A DNA stretch of 64,000 nt, taken from Xylogone sp. PMI_703 (taxonomy: Eukaryota > Ascomycota > Leotiomycetes). Shown in pieces: positions 46,595-57,820 of the stretch; position 1 is the stretch's first letter, and every line of letters begins with the position of its first letter. The DNA is taken from the NCBI GenBank assembly GCA_021399445.1, contig JAJTUQ010000003.1, forward strand, positions 6,138,001 to 6,202,000. The letters run 5' to 3'. The notes under the pieces were generated by a model. The model saw only the letters and a list, made by a program, of their open reading frames with translations. It was not told where the DNA came from and did no database searches. The translations under genes were made by a program, and so were the position numbers.

Positions 46595-47747
46595 TTGATT
46601 GTTGTAGCGAAGCGGTTGAGAGAGGCCTCGGGTGAGGAAAATGATACAGAGGAGCTACTATTGCAGGAATCTTGTGAGCGCTTGAGACGCGTATCTTTAT
46701 ACCATAGTAACTGACATAGGGACTCGATGCTCGGAGATATCCTTAAAAAGTCTCCGGGCAGGCCAATCAGTGACTGAGCATTATTACAAATGATGATGCG
46801 AATTGAACACAAATGAAAAGGGACTGAGCAAATTACAGCAGTATTCAATCCCTATAATAGGACTAGGTCGCCCAGATGACATAGTAGTCAAGCGCCTCGT
46901 GTCCGAAAGTCGCCGCGACTAACGAGATCTCAGATCGAAAGGAGACCTCCAGTTGAACTGGCTGCTTATACCCCCCTGTATCTGTGTTCTGACACGAGAT
47001 CTGCCACCTCGCGGTATCTGGACGTGAGCGATGCTGGTTTTGACTCCAACTTTAGGTACCTCTTCTGGCTGCCTCCCTAGTAGGTTGACCAGCTGGCTTT
47101 TTCCCACCCCTAGGGTCCTGCCCCGATAGAGAGCCAACTTTGTACCCGGTTCTCTATTCGCGCTTACCACAGGCTGCATAGATACTTCCACTTTCATTGA
47201 GTGAGAGGTAAGTAGATAAAGGAGAGGTTGTAAAACTTGGATGTTATTAGGGAGAAGGAAGTTTGGTTGCCCCTATGCAAGTTTACCTAGCCCTCCTGTT
47301 GGCAGCATACATGTATAACAATATAGGAAGAGACTCTCCGGAGTACTGCGATGATAGGCCAAGGGAGGTATTGATAATAACAATAATATAATATTAATAA
47401 TCCATAATAGTTGGACCAGGTCAAGGAAGAATGTTATGACACTCTATTGCTCACACTAATTGTACTATCCACCCCCTCATCTCTTCAACCCCCAGAGTAC
47501 TCGTATATATTATATTTTTGCTGCTTGTACTGCAGAGGAAGAGAAACATATAGAAAAATACAAGAAGGAATAAGGAGCCAAATCATAAACTAGCTGTGTA
47601 ATGTTACGAAAACGGCAGCATTTAAATGACAAACATTCAATACATGCCGCGTAAATGCAGCGCGAAGCATACATCCCATGAGGCGCCTAAGCAGGAGACA
47701 GTACATAACGTACATAACTCATTTGCCACAATAAAACGAGATATCCG
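46595..47747. other. promoter region of the GliT-like gene
   Basis: No gene recognised. It contains the motif at 46747-46759 and a related CTCCGGAG palindrome at 47335-47342. Confidence 0.5.
46747..46759 (+). promoter_or_regulatory. putative shared operator, copy upstream of the GliT-like gene
   Basis: The 13-mer AAAGTCTCCGGGC lies about 155 bases upstream of the GliT-like ATG and is repeated exactly upstream of the DHA2 exporter. The CCG/CGG core fits a Zn2Cys6 regulator. Function is inferred. Confidence 0.4.
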
Positions 47748-49346
47748 TTACACTTGATCCTTCACGGCGGTTTCCTTCAGGTTCCTCCAACCCGAAAGCA
47801 AAGACAGCACGGTGGCAATCGCTCCCAAGACGATGGACAGAAGAAAACAATTCTTCAATCCTGCCATGTATGCGTCCAGGATAATAGCGAGCCGTTCGCC
47901 ATTGAACACTGACTGTAGTTCCGTCGCTCCAGTCGTCGCAATGAGGGCCGTACTGAGATCGGGCAGTTGTTGATGTATAACCTGCGTCAGCTTGTTGTTA
48001 AAGGCGGCCTGCGCGGCCTGCACGAAGATGGCACCGCCCATACACTGGAAGAAAAGAATCATAGCAGAGACAGTGGAGATATCTTGCACCTCTACAACGG
48101 CTTGACTGGCAATTATAGGCACCTGGATGGCGAGGCCGACGCCAATTCCCGCGATAGCTTGGTAACCAATCCATTCATTGGGTCCGGACGTGAGATCCAG
48201 AGTATAAAGCAAGCCACTCGCAACAGTAGTCAACACACTTCCTAACGTCAGGAGCGGCAGATAGTACCCAATGATTCCGAGAATGACACCGGAGATAGTC
48301 GCAAACAGGCCATCGCCCAGTACTAGCGGCAGCATACGAACCCCTGAGTTCGCGGCCGATGCATGCTTTGCGGACTGGAAGTAGATCGGGAGGTAGTAAA
48401 GCAATAAGTAGAAGGAACCACCGAAGAAGAAAGCATTGGCCGAGCAAAAGAGAACCGTTCGATTCCTCATCAAGCGGGATGGGATCATAGCCTTATCTCG
48501 TAGCATAACCTCATTAACACAAAAAAGTAGCAAAAGGGTGCCAAACCCGACCAAAGTTCCAATCACGTCCGCACTGCTCCACGGCTTTGCTGATCCACCC
48601 CATTGTAGAGCAAGCAAGAAACAGAGGATGGCCCCAAGAAGGAGAATAACTCCAGAGATATCCATCTGCATTAGGACTTCTTTCCACGGCTCGTTCCGGG
48701 CTTGTAAGTGAGGGGGGGTCTTGAAGAACAGAAGGACTAACCCGGCCGCCACGCCGCCAATAGGCAGATTGACCCAGAAACACCATCTCCAGGTCGAGTT
48801 TTGCGTGAAGGCGCCGCCAATTAGCGGACCAGCAACACTAGCAACCGCAAAACTAGCCCCAATGGCGCCCGTCATGGCGGCACGCTTCTGCGGTGGAACT
48901 GAGAAGGCTAGAATGGTGTAGGAGCCGGAGGAGATGCCTGCTGCGCCAATGCCGGCGATGGCTCGGCCGACAATCAGGGTCACAGAATTCTGGGCCACGG
49001 CACAGGTCAAGGATCCCGTTTCGAACAGGAGCACAGAGGCGGCGAAGCTTGTCGTGAGTGAGAGATAGCGGTATATCTTGCCCCAGGTGCCTTGAAACGA
49101 GGCGAGGGTGAGGAAGAACGCAGAGCCGTACCATCCTATATCCGATACCGTATGGAAATCATCTGTGATGCGGGGAATAGCCGTCGAAACAATGGTTGTG
49201 TCCAGCGAGATGAGAAAAATGGCGGCCACCAGACCAATCATGACAATGGTGAGGTGGATGGCTGAAGGGTAGCTGATATCGTCTGGTGGCTGTGGCTGCG
49301 GCTCATCCCGCTCGAGTTTTGGTTCATCGTCAGGATGAGGATACAT
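47748..49346 (-). CDS. MFS multidrug exporter, DHA2 (14-helix) type, single exon
   Basis: 532 residues in one exon. After a Pro-rich cytosolic N-terminus, helix 1 ends in the DHA2 mark [13 protein letters not shown]. The drug-efflux signatures follow: [33 protein letters not shown] and [13 protein letters not shown] (motif C). The length and spacing of hydrophobic segments fit 14 helices. Related proteins include GliA and the aflatoxin-cluster efflux pump, which export secondary metabolites at the plasma membrane. It lies on the same strand as, and 1.15 kb upstream of, the GliT-like gene and shares an upstream motif with it, so the two probably act together in export and protection. Confidence 0.92.
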   Translation of the reverse strand: MYPHPDDEPKLERDEPQPQPPDDISYPSAIHLTIVMIGLVAAIFLISLDTTIVSTAIPRITDDFHTVSDIGWYGSAFFLTLASFQGTWGKIYRYLSLTTSFAASVLLFETGSLTCAVAQNSVTLIVGRAIAGIGAAGISSGSYTILAFSVPPQKRAAMTGAIGASFAVASVAGPLIGGAFTQNSTWRWCFWVNLPIGGVAAGLVLLFFKTPPHLQARNEPWKEVLMQMDISGVILLLGAILCFLLALQWGGSAKPWSSADVIGTLVGFGTLLLLFCVNEVMLRDKAMIPSRLMRNRTVLFCSANAFFFGGSFYLLLYYLPIYFQSAKHASAANSGVRMLPLVLGDGLFATISGVILGIIGYYLPLLTLGSVLTTVASGLLYTLDLTSGPNEWIGYQAIAGIGVGLAIQVPIIASQAVVEVQDISTVSAMILFFQCMGGAIFVQAAQAAFNNKLTQVIHQQLPDLSTALIATTGATELQSVFNGERLAIILDAYMAGLKNCFLLSIVLGAIATVLSLLSGWRNLKETAVKDQV

Positions 49347-49649
49347 ATTGTTTAGCGCTTTAATTTATCTGATGGAAAAGACCTATCTATAATTTCCAAG
49401 ATGGTTTTGAGAAAAGGGGAAGTATTAGATTATCTTCCAGGCCTTCTTTCTTTATAGATCTCTATACAAGAGAGAAAAGCAGCCATGAAGGCAAGCATTA
49501 ATAAGAGAGGCACTCTAGACCAGTCCCAATTGTCAGCAGCCTTTAACCAAAGTCAAGACTTTTTGTCAAAGTCAAATTTTCATGTTGCTCTCTCTTGTCT
49601 AGCTCGGAAACATCCACTCCCTCCGAAGGTGTCTGAGTGGGTCTGGAGA

Positions 49650-49681
49650 AGTCTCCGCAAGTCTCCGCAAAGTCTCCGGGC
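49650..49681 (+). promoter_or_regulatory. three AGTCTCCG repeats upstream of the DHA2 exporter
   Basis: AGTCTCCG begins at 49650, 49660 and 49671; the last lies in the 13-mer AAAGTCTCCGGGC (49669-49681), identical to the one upstream of the GliT-like gene. They sit about 300-335 bases upstream of the exporter ATG. Confidence 0.45.
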
Positions 49682-49897
49682 TGATCACAAGCTGCAGTAT
49701 TATTTTAAGAATGATTAGCTACCCCAAGAAAAGAGTACCACATTTTGGAAATTACTCGATATAAAGTAGGCATGTTGGACCTAGTGGGGTTCGCCGGAGA
49801 AGTGCTCACTGCTTGAGATACACGTCGCTCCATCTTAGGGTCTACGCTTTTACGGATTAGGATATGGTTGTTTGATCCGCTTACGGAATTGTATCCG

Positions 49898-50110
49898 AAT
49901 AAGTTGGCATGAGAAATATACTAAACATCACATCAATGCAATTCTAATACAGGGATTCTCCAGCAGCCTCTGTGAGTTCTATGAGAGGCTTGGTCATTAC
50001 TATAGTTGTAAGGTTGATTTAACTTACCTTAAACACTCGCTTTGAGATTTTGAAGGTTTGTTTTTATCATAAATTTAAGTGTTAGTCCTTATGACCATAA
50101 CAGTGTCATT
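49898..50110 (+). repeat. dispersed repeat, copy B
   Basis: Diverged counterpart of 44902-45090. In aligned words it has T for C and A for G (TCACATCAATGCAATTCT here against TCGCCTCGATGCAATCCC in copy A), as expected from RIP. Confidence 0.55.
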
Positions 50111-51367
50111 GTAAGTATAATTATAGCTTCTTTATTTCCGGATTGCTGTTTGAGTTTGACCACCTTTCACCAAAAAGTAATAGATGTAGATAATGTCATA
50201 AATGCCGAAGGTTATTCTTAGATAATAGCTATTGGAGTTCCCGCGGAATATGTCAATATGATTATAGCTGTTCAAGCTTAATTTATGGCAAGTATGTGCA
50301 GTCATAATTGTTCTGACAGAACTCCAGAAAATCAACTAGCTTCATACTCTCAGGCTATACAGTTTATAAATATCCAATCACAATACCTGTCATTTTAACC
50401 GCCACAGCTGCCAATACGACTAGCGTAGCCTTGCAACACAAGAGCTGAGCTGCAACGCCCTTCTCCATATTTCTCCCACTTGCCTCCGTATGGGTGCTAT
50501 CGACTGCTTGTGGCTCAAATTCAACTTAATTGTTATCGACATCTCTGATCGTTCGTCATGTCATGTATTTCTAAGCCGCAGTTATCCTGCGATCTAGCTT
50601 TCTGTCAATACCCAAACTCCAAGTTAGATAGACTGTGCTCAAAGAGAAACTTTAGGGGACCCTAGTAACAGTAATAGAGCATCTCTTCGGGACATCATTA
50701 CCATTAATTCGTGACTCGAAACTGTTGTGTGACTAAACATTCCCGTCCCGTTTTCACCATGACCGGAAACGTTATACATCATTATTTCTATTAAGGTTAA
50801 AATAATCTGCGTGACCATTATTCTATCAGATCAAACCGGGTGTGATGGGTGTAATCCACATCCCCGTCGGTTCGGCCTGATGTCGCTAACCTCAAGGGAT
50901 ATGTTCTAGTCCATTTGCACTCCGGTTCAGTAACTTGCTAGCAAGCTAGCCTATTCCCTAATTATAAGCCCGTTCTAGAATTCAATCGCATGCCTCCTAC
51001 TGGCAAGTAGCATGAGTAGATCTTGTTGGAGTAGAATATACAAGAATACAATTAATGGATAGCCATTATAACACTTGCACTCAACTAAGACAAGGCTTGT
51101 TAGTTCAGAATATTCTGGTGTAATGATATTAATACCTGATATTACTTTTTATTGAAAAGCTCATCTAGAAGCTTCTATTCCCGGCGTCGGTGCTCCCACG
51201 CCTCGTAGTGGAGCCCAGAACCGCGGGCAATGGGTGCGCTTCAGAAACTAGTGATCATTACGGATGATGGAGAGGCTGACCGTATTGTTGCATGTAAAAA
51301 GAGATATATGAATAAGAGGAGGGCAAAATCTTAAAATAGCTTCAAAAAGAAGAGAGATAACCCATTA

Positions 51368-51673
51368 TTGAGTAGAGATAGCAAATACGACTTTAGCAGC
51401 GGATTGAGAAACGAGATCCATACTCAAAATAGCAACCTTGCCACCGTTCCCCAGATTCTCGGGGATATCGATCACATGGGCCGCGTACATAGCGTTAAAA
51501 ACCTCCCCTCCCCCCCGTGTTTTCATGCAATAGGTGGGTATCTGCTTCTCTGGCCTATAAGGATCAGCAAAGGTGAAGAAGTTGCAACGACACTAGAGCA
51601 GAAGGAATTTGCGCGGAGAGTATTTGAACGGATTCGAGATTACACTGGAATGAAAGCTATGCTTGGCGACTAA
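51368..51673 (+). pseudogene. C-terminal relic of a Zn2Cys6 transcription factor
   Basis: The frame ends with FHAIGGYLLLWPIRISKG, then a stretch with REWV-like FARRVFERIRDYTGMKAM and a stop. This matches the C-terminal ends of fungal C6 regulators (GGYLLLWPL ... RxRIxxIGxxxGI). The upstream sequence has neither the zinc cluster nor the central domain, so only a fragment remains. It lies beside the GliT-like/exporter genes and may be the lost pathway regulator. Confidence 0.5.
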
Positions 51674-51776
51674 AGTATCATCTGAAGTTGTCTAAAAACA
51701 GGCTCTATTACAACAGATTTGTGGTACCTAAACCTATATCCCAAAATACAATGGAGAATGCAGACTCATCCTTCCT

Positions 51777-52320
51777 TCATTTCGTCAACACTGTCTCCTC
51801 CAGTTCCGTCCCATCAGGCGACTTGATTTTCTCAGCATTGACCGTGACGAACATGGTCCGGCAGGTCTTGTCGGTGCGGTTGATCCAATGGTGCTTAGTG
51901 CCCGCCTGGATGATGTACTCTCCAGCGCGTACCGTCTTCTCATCGCCGCTGTCGAGCTTGAGAACCATCTCTCCCTCTAAGACTACAGCATAGTCGATAC
52001 TTAGTGTCTGATGCATCGGTACTGTGAAGTTTCCAGCGATGTTGGTGATGCAGAAGATGACACCTTTGGGTGGGCACTGCGGCAACATCCCTGAATGAAT
52101 CTCCTATCGTATCTTGGTTCTTGTTCACCGGCACCGCTTCGCGCTGATCGAACACAGCGGACGACGATCCCGCGGGCCCGAATGATCGGAATAGTGGAAC
52201 CTCTCTATACGCGGAGAAAATCGACGTTCCATCTACCGCGTGAGTAGTTACAATCAGCCGCGGGTTGGAGTCTGTTGAGGGCGTGGTCCGGGGGGCCGTA
52301 GTAGAAATGTTGGAAGACAT
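51777..52320 (-). CDS. cupin domain protein, 2 exons
   Basis: Exons 52320-52129 and 52076-51777 give 163 residues; the 52-base intron (GTGAAC...CCGCAG) is the only one that keeps both halves in frame. The N-terminal half (PRLIVTTHAVDG and REVPLFRSF) and the cupin barrel (PMHQTLSIDYAVVLEGEMVL, then AGTKHHWINR) match a common fungal cupin group. The first metal motif has only one His and lacks the usual HxH, so metal binding is doubtful; the second motif keeps His. Homologues are often found in secondary-metabolite clusters with unassigned or cyclase/decarboxylase-like roles. It lies 2.4 kb from the DHA2 exporter on the same strand. Confidence 0.8.
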
Positions 52321-52524
52321 CCTAGAACGTGATTAAGATGCGTCTCTAAGTCACTCTAATATCCATGAGGGCAACTAAGTAGGTAGTTCCAGTCGAGGAA
52401 GCCTGGAACTACAAACCACCAGGGGAAGAGTTACGCTTGCACAGATATATTTTATTTCGAAAGACGAAGTTTCGGTCTCATAATATTCGTTCAATATTCT
52501 ATTTTCTTTTCGGCGTTTACAGCC

Positions 52525-54464
52525 TTAATGTTCGCATAAGTTGAACTCATGAGAAGTAAAAATGTCGTTCTGTTCACGAGCAAAAATTGATCTCTCCTCC
52601 ATAAGCTCGAGGCGTAACTTTTTAGCCTCATCCATATGCATTGGATAATCAACTTCATCCATTACCTTCTGCTGAAGTTCAGGTGGTAGACGATCCAATG
52701 ATTGCATTCGAGCCACCTCCCCTGCCCACCAATGATGCTGTTGGGGAGGAATGTTCGCTGTAGAAATCACACGCATTCTAGGATCTACAAGAAAGAGAGC
52801 AAGAATTTTGCGGTGGCCCGGTTTTGTTGGATCCGCAAGCTTGAAAGGCTTGACCTGGTGTTGAAGAATGTTGGAGAAAGTCAGAAGGCGGTCTTCCTCA
52901 CAGACAACACTCAAAACTTCTTGAGCTTTAGGGCCATGTTGCTCACATCCGTATACAGCTTCCAACCAAACATGATCGCCCTGCTCATACTCGATATTTA
53001 GGACATCTAGTTCGCTATCTTGGCGAAAGGCTAATCGACTTTCCGTTATGTTCTCGCAATCGTAATAGAATAACGCAGTGGCACAGATATGCTCATTCTA
53101 CATCCGGTTAGGTTATATATGGTTGAATTTTTGTTTCTTTAAATAGACCCAAAAAATACGTACCAATTGACCTTCAACATGCCACGTACCTGCATCGTAT
53201 GTGGGCTTCTCAGGGGTGAGGTGAATATTGGCAAGCTTCACGATCACTTGTAGTCCTCTGTCACCTGCTTCTTCAAGAAGATTGACTCTAAAGTTAGCGA
53301 TGGGTGAGAATTCATCAGGTTCAGGCTGAATAAGGTATCTAGGGTCGTGTTCGTCCTCCTCGTCGATGCTGCCTTCTGAATCCTCATCTCCTGAAGCTTC
53401 TGAACCTTGGGGTTCACCGCTAGAACCACTATTTGAGCCGGGAGGTGCTGCTTGTCGATTTGGGCTCCTTTCTCTATAATATGCTACAGGATAACAGATA
53501 CGTTGGTCACCCTCCCCCAAATTATTCTTGTCAACTGGCCAAAGAGTATATTCCCACAAGGGAATCGCACAATCGATAACAATCTTGATGAGCTCATACA
53601 ATTCCTTATGTTTGACTGGATGCAAGTTGTTAATATAACTGTTTATTTTGCATCCATTTTCCGCATCTAGCATTACATCGCAAGGAAGCCATTGGAATTT
53701 GACGCTGTACGGGCTTGGCTCAGATTCCTCATCTTCTTTGTGCAGAACTTCTCCATGACCAACACGTGCCAGGAAATTATCCAGGCCGATCACTCCGTCT
53801 GTAAGGAATTTTGTACGGCCGTATACCAGCGGAAATAGAGATGGATGAACCAAGTCGAGAACTTTTTCATTGCTCCCTGGGTGGTAATCCTTTTCTGGTG
53901 TGTCCTCTAGAGGTCGTACGGCCTTTTTAAGCGCCCCTCTAATTTCCTCTGGTACAGCAGTATCTGATTTGACAACACCGCCATTGTTGTATGATATCAC
54001 GATTCCAGTTTCATTGAACAATTTGACCTTGTATTGAAGCTCCGCAAGCACCCAGTCCATCATTGCCTTTGTAAAGATTGGTCCGAGTGCTTCGTTTGTC
54101 CATCGCTGGACGATTTCCTCGTCAAATACCTTTCCGTCTATTAGAATACAAGACATAACTACGGGGAAAAGTATTGGATTCTTGCCTTGATGTGCCAGTT
54201 AGGTTTATCGGTTATAGTATCCATGATCCGAATCATGTTAAGTTCGCGAATGGTGTTCAGAGGCAGGCTAAATGAGATCAGTCGGTGCTCTGAAGGCTCT
54301 GGGCAGCCGTCTCGGGTATATCAGGTCATTTACCCTGTCCATCGATTACTGATATTATAGAAATCTAAAGCTGTTAGGAACAACTCTTCCTTTGCAGGGA
54401 TGTAGTTCAGCGGAAGGTCGTATCCTGGGAGGTCGACTGGCATGACCTCGTGGGAGGGTGCCAT
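52525..54464 (-). CDS. DUF4246 family protein, 4 exons
   Basis: Exons 54464-54334, 54267-54186, 54129-53164 and 53097-52525 give 583 residues. The order of conserved blocks is typical: LPGYDLPLNYIPAKEEL at the start, MDTITDKPNWHIKVFDEEI, MDWVLAELQYKVKLF, GVVKSDTAVPEE, DLVHPSLFPLVYGRTKFL, KFQWLPCDV, TYDAGTWHVEGQLNEHICAT and KILALFLVDPRMRVISTAN near the C-terminus. The HVEG...NEHI and KILALFLVDP parts recall a 2-oxoglutarate/Fe(II) oxygenase-like fold, but activity is unknown. Intron 2 must be a GC-AG intron (AAG|GCAAGA to GGAAAG) to give WHIKVFDE. The start at 54464 is preferred over 54521 because the conserved N-terminus begins just after it. Confidence 0.85.
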
Positions 54465-55286
54465 TTGCGGAGGTTTATAATTGAGTGCCCAAGTAGAAAA
54501 GAAAATCACTGAACGTCTCATTGATGAAATAAAAAATAGTTCTCTCGCGATTTATATTTGCATGTGCCAAGGGTTTTGTCTTGTCGGTATTGGTGTTGAT
54601 GCTTCAAGTAGTCGCAGGCAGCCATGTTCTGCCTGGCGCCATGGAACTCGGTGGCTTTCCTGGCCGAGGGGAGCCTTATTAGCACCTTGGCTTGCCAATA
54701 AATATGAGCCAGACTCTTTTCAGGCGATAAACGCGTAAAGGTGGATCAGGAGACATAAGAGATTAGAACATGAGGTTTTTATGGTCTAGCCAATACGTGC
54801 TGCTGACCACTGGTAGAAAGTGTGATTAGTGATTAAAGCACCAAATAATACCTATAGTTACAGTAACATTTGGAATACTACACGCAGCCAGCGGAAACAT
54901 ACTTATATGTCCCTCGAGCAGAAAGTAAGATAGTAAAAGCTATCCTAATTAGAAATAAAATAATATAAGTGAGCCCTTACGGTAGAGCCGATTTGGTAAT
55001 TTCAATTCAATGCCATCTAAGCTTTAGATTCTGTAAAACCCTGATCCCACTTCGACAATTCAGTAGTGTTATGAACCAGCCAGGGTATTTATATAGGTGA
55101 CTAAGCACTTACTCAGATTCCGGTTGTATAATAATCGTTCGGCTTAACCTACACAGCACTCACCACATTACTTACGTAATATGGTGAGGGACAGCAATAC
55201 GCAAAAAACACCAATACGCAAATTTTGCCTCCAAATTCATACCTCCCAATTTTTGAGCGCATTTTACCCACAAATATCAACATAAT
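54465..55286. other. intergenic, boundary to RIP-affected DNA
   Basis: Composition falls to AT-rich from about 54,800 on. No gene recognised. Confidence 0.5.
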
Positions 55287-55834
55287 ATGGCCGAATCACG
55301 TATTGCAGAAGCAATTGAATATATTCAACTACATCCTCATGCAAAAATCGCACCAATTGCACGTTCTTTTGACGTTCTCTACCACAAAATACATACATGT
55401 CTCAATGGTCAGCTTCCTTCATCTTCACGCGGAAGACACAACAAAAAGCTCTCTAAGCCTCAAGAGACTACTCTTAAGGATTATATGATGTTGTTATATT
55501 ACTCTGGAATGCCTAGAACTATTAAAACCCTGATCTAAGCGGCCAATCAACTACTATATTACTTTAGTATTAATGATACTGTCTCTCACAGATAAGCAAA
55601 ACGATAAATTGCAAAGAATAAAAAATACTAGAAATTAGTACAACTTAAACTAATTTCTGTACAACGGCGACAAGCATATATACAAGAGAATATCAAAGTA
55701 TATTTTGAAGAATTTAAACATTATTGTCAGTATTAGGGAATCCTTGAAGAGAATATATTTAATTTTGACAAAACAAGATTTTAAATTAATGTAATATTTG
55801 GTAATTAAGTAATTATTCTTGTTAATTATAAAGC
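55287..55834 (+). mobile_element. relic of a pogo/Fot-type (Tc1/mariner) DNA transposon transposase
   Basis: The open part (55287-55538) encodes a Psq/CENP-B-type helix-turn-helix: AESRIAEAIEYIQLHPHAKI, APIARSFDVLYHKIHTCLNG. Further on, through stops, come VYFEEFKHYCQY and EENIFNFDKTRF, corresponding to the NFDETGFRIG block that holds the first catalytic Asp of DDE_1 transposases. The reading ends where the gypsy LTR starts, so the rest has been separated by that insertion. Many stops at former CAG/CAA/CGA codons point to RIP. Not functional. Confidence 0.75.
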
Positions 55835-56011
55835 TGTTGTGGTAAGGAATCCGCGCGCGGGTAATAGTGGTTCTACCGCCGAAACCTCCGAATTTTATAT
55901 ATAGAGTGGTTTGTACAGTATTACAATAGACAGCGATTTGTACTCCTATTTTACAGATATACGAACTCTGATTGACTCTCTTACGATTGCTACGATTGTT
56001 ACAATATCGCA
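55835..56011 (+). repeat. probable 5' LTR of the gypsy element
   Basis: Begins TGTTGTGG, contains CCGCGCGCGG and a TATA-like TTATATATAG, and ends ...ATATCGCA. It is less AT-rich than its flanks. The 3' partner is not in the window, so borders are inferred from the TG...CA ends. Confidence 0.55.
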
Positions 56012-56937
56012 ATATTGGTGATCGTATTATATGATGTTGTTGTTGTTGTTCGTTGCATACCTACATACCAGCTGCCAGAGATCATGTGCCTCCTATAGCA
56101 CTCACACCTTCCTTTTCACATTGGGGCACAATCCAGGGAAGACTGAAAATCAATCTTTTGAAGCTAAAGGATAAGTATAGCAATAAAGGAAACAGCAAAT
56201 ACTCGAAGAAAGTATTACTTAGAGTAAGCATGCCGAAAAACCCTGAAAACTTCACAATAAACAGAATCTAGAGACCGGAAAGGTGTACACAATCAATTGA
56301 TTACGGAGACACTATTCGGAGACGACAAAGACATTAAAGATATATAACATAAATCAACTAAAGGAGCTGACAGCAATACCATGTCAAGATAGTACAATTA
56401 TAGAGGGAATTCAAGGAAAAGAATTTCTATTTTAGAGGCAAAGCAAGAGTACCAGGAATCCGAAACACTATTAGCACAGGAAGAAGAAAGCTCTCAGGTC
56501 AGTTTTACTGACAACGGTATCAATCAGCATAAAAAGACAGGAAGAACTCAATTAATTGATTCAAAGATAAGTAAATTAAAAACTGAGAAAAGACCTCAAG
56601 AAAGCTAACTCTTTGACAGAAAGAAAATATAGAAACAGATAACACAAAAAGCGTTAAGAACAGCAGAATACTTTATTTTATTATTATTCAATATCATTTT
56701 ACTATTTTAAAATATTTTTATGTCTTAAGACTGAGAAGGTTAAGATAATCAAAGACCAAAAAGTTTATATACAACTAATAGGTTAACCGAAAGAACTTCA
56801 TCAACAGATTTAACAAGTAATATATCGAATACGGAAAAGAATATAACCTAAGCTTAAGAAACTCCTGGGATATCTTAACTTCAACTATATGAAAGTTCTT
56901 TATTCTATAAAACTTTATACCCCCTAAGTATATTACC

Positions 56938-57820
56938 TTATTTCGAAGAATAGAATATTATGAACTTTTTTGATTTACTTGAGGACAAGTTTAAATTAAC
57001 CGGAGAAAAGACAAATGATAAGATAAAAAAAATAAGGTTTACTTAGCATTATGACTTGAAAATCAAGTTTGTCATCAAGAATCTTAAGGTTTAGAAAGAA
57101 AAGGACTAAGAAACCTTTAAAACAATTTTACTTAAAAAGTTCAGAGATCAAAATATACAATAATAACAAATAACATTAGACTATTTAATTATGTTCAAGA
57201 GTAAACCTAGAACCGAGAAAAATAACCTAAGAATGTATACTAAAGAGTTCATATAAATAGTCTAAATATTATTAACGAAAAAAAAGATTTTAAGTTAAGA
57301 ATTAAGTTTGTATTATTTCCAAGAACTCCTGAATTAAATAAATAAGAAAATAATTAAGAAGTATAAAATAAACACGAAAAACAAAATAACAATAAACTTC
57401 AATAAATTAATTAAGAACTTCAGAAAGTAAGATAACAATTATAATACAATAAAGAAAGTTCAAAACTACAAAAAAAAGGAAAATATAAATAAAGTTATAA
57501 AATATTTTAACTAAGAAGTCAAGACCTCTGAAGACCTAAAGTTCTGACTACTAATAATCCTTAATCCACAGATATCAGGAGCCAGTGACATTATAGTAAA
57601 GGAGGACAAGATTATCAATAATATAATGAAAATATTTAAGACATTAACTTTAACGATAAAAGTCTTAAAAGATACTATCAAAACAAACAAAAACCCAAGT
57701 AAGAACAATAAAATAATTACCAGAAGCAGAAGACTACAGAGTCAAGGAGAAGCCGAAGTACAAGCGGCTGAAGAGAACTTTATAATTTGTTATTATTATG
57801 GCGAAGAAAACTATATATAA
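56938..57820 (+). pseudogene. gag remnant with a mutated CCHC knuckle
   Basis: Gag-like reading (KFKLTGEKTNDKIKKI) is followed near 57787-57820 by CYYYGEENYI, which corresponds to C-x2-C-x4-H: the second Cys is now Tyr (TGT to TAT) and the His is Tyr (CAT to TAT). Both changes are RIP-type, one on each strand. Confidence 0.6.

Larger units (their letters stand above)
49347..51367. other. intergenic with operator-like repeats and dispersed repeat copy B
   Basis: Promoter of the DHA2 gene at its left end, then AT-rich DNA with repeat copy B. No intact gene recognised. Confidence 0.5.

Noticed and set aside
46919..47197. 92-codon minus-strand frame upstream of the GliT-like gene
   Set aside because: No domain, and it lies in the promoter interval; no supporting splice or start context.
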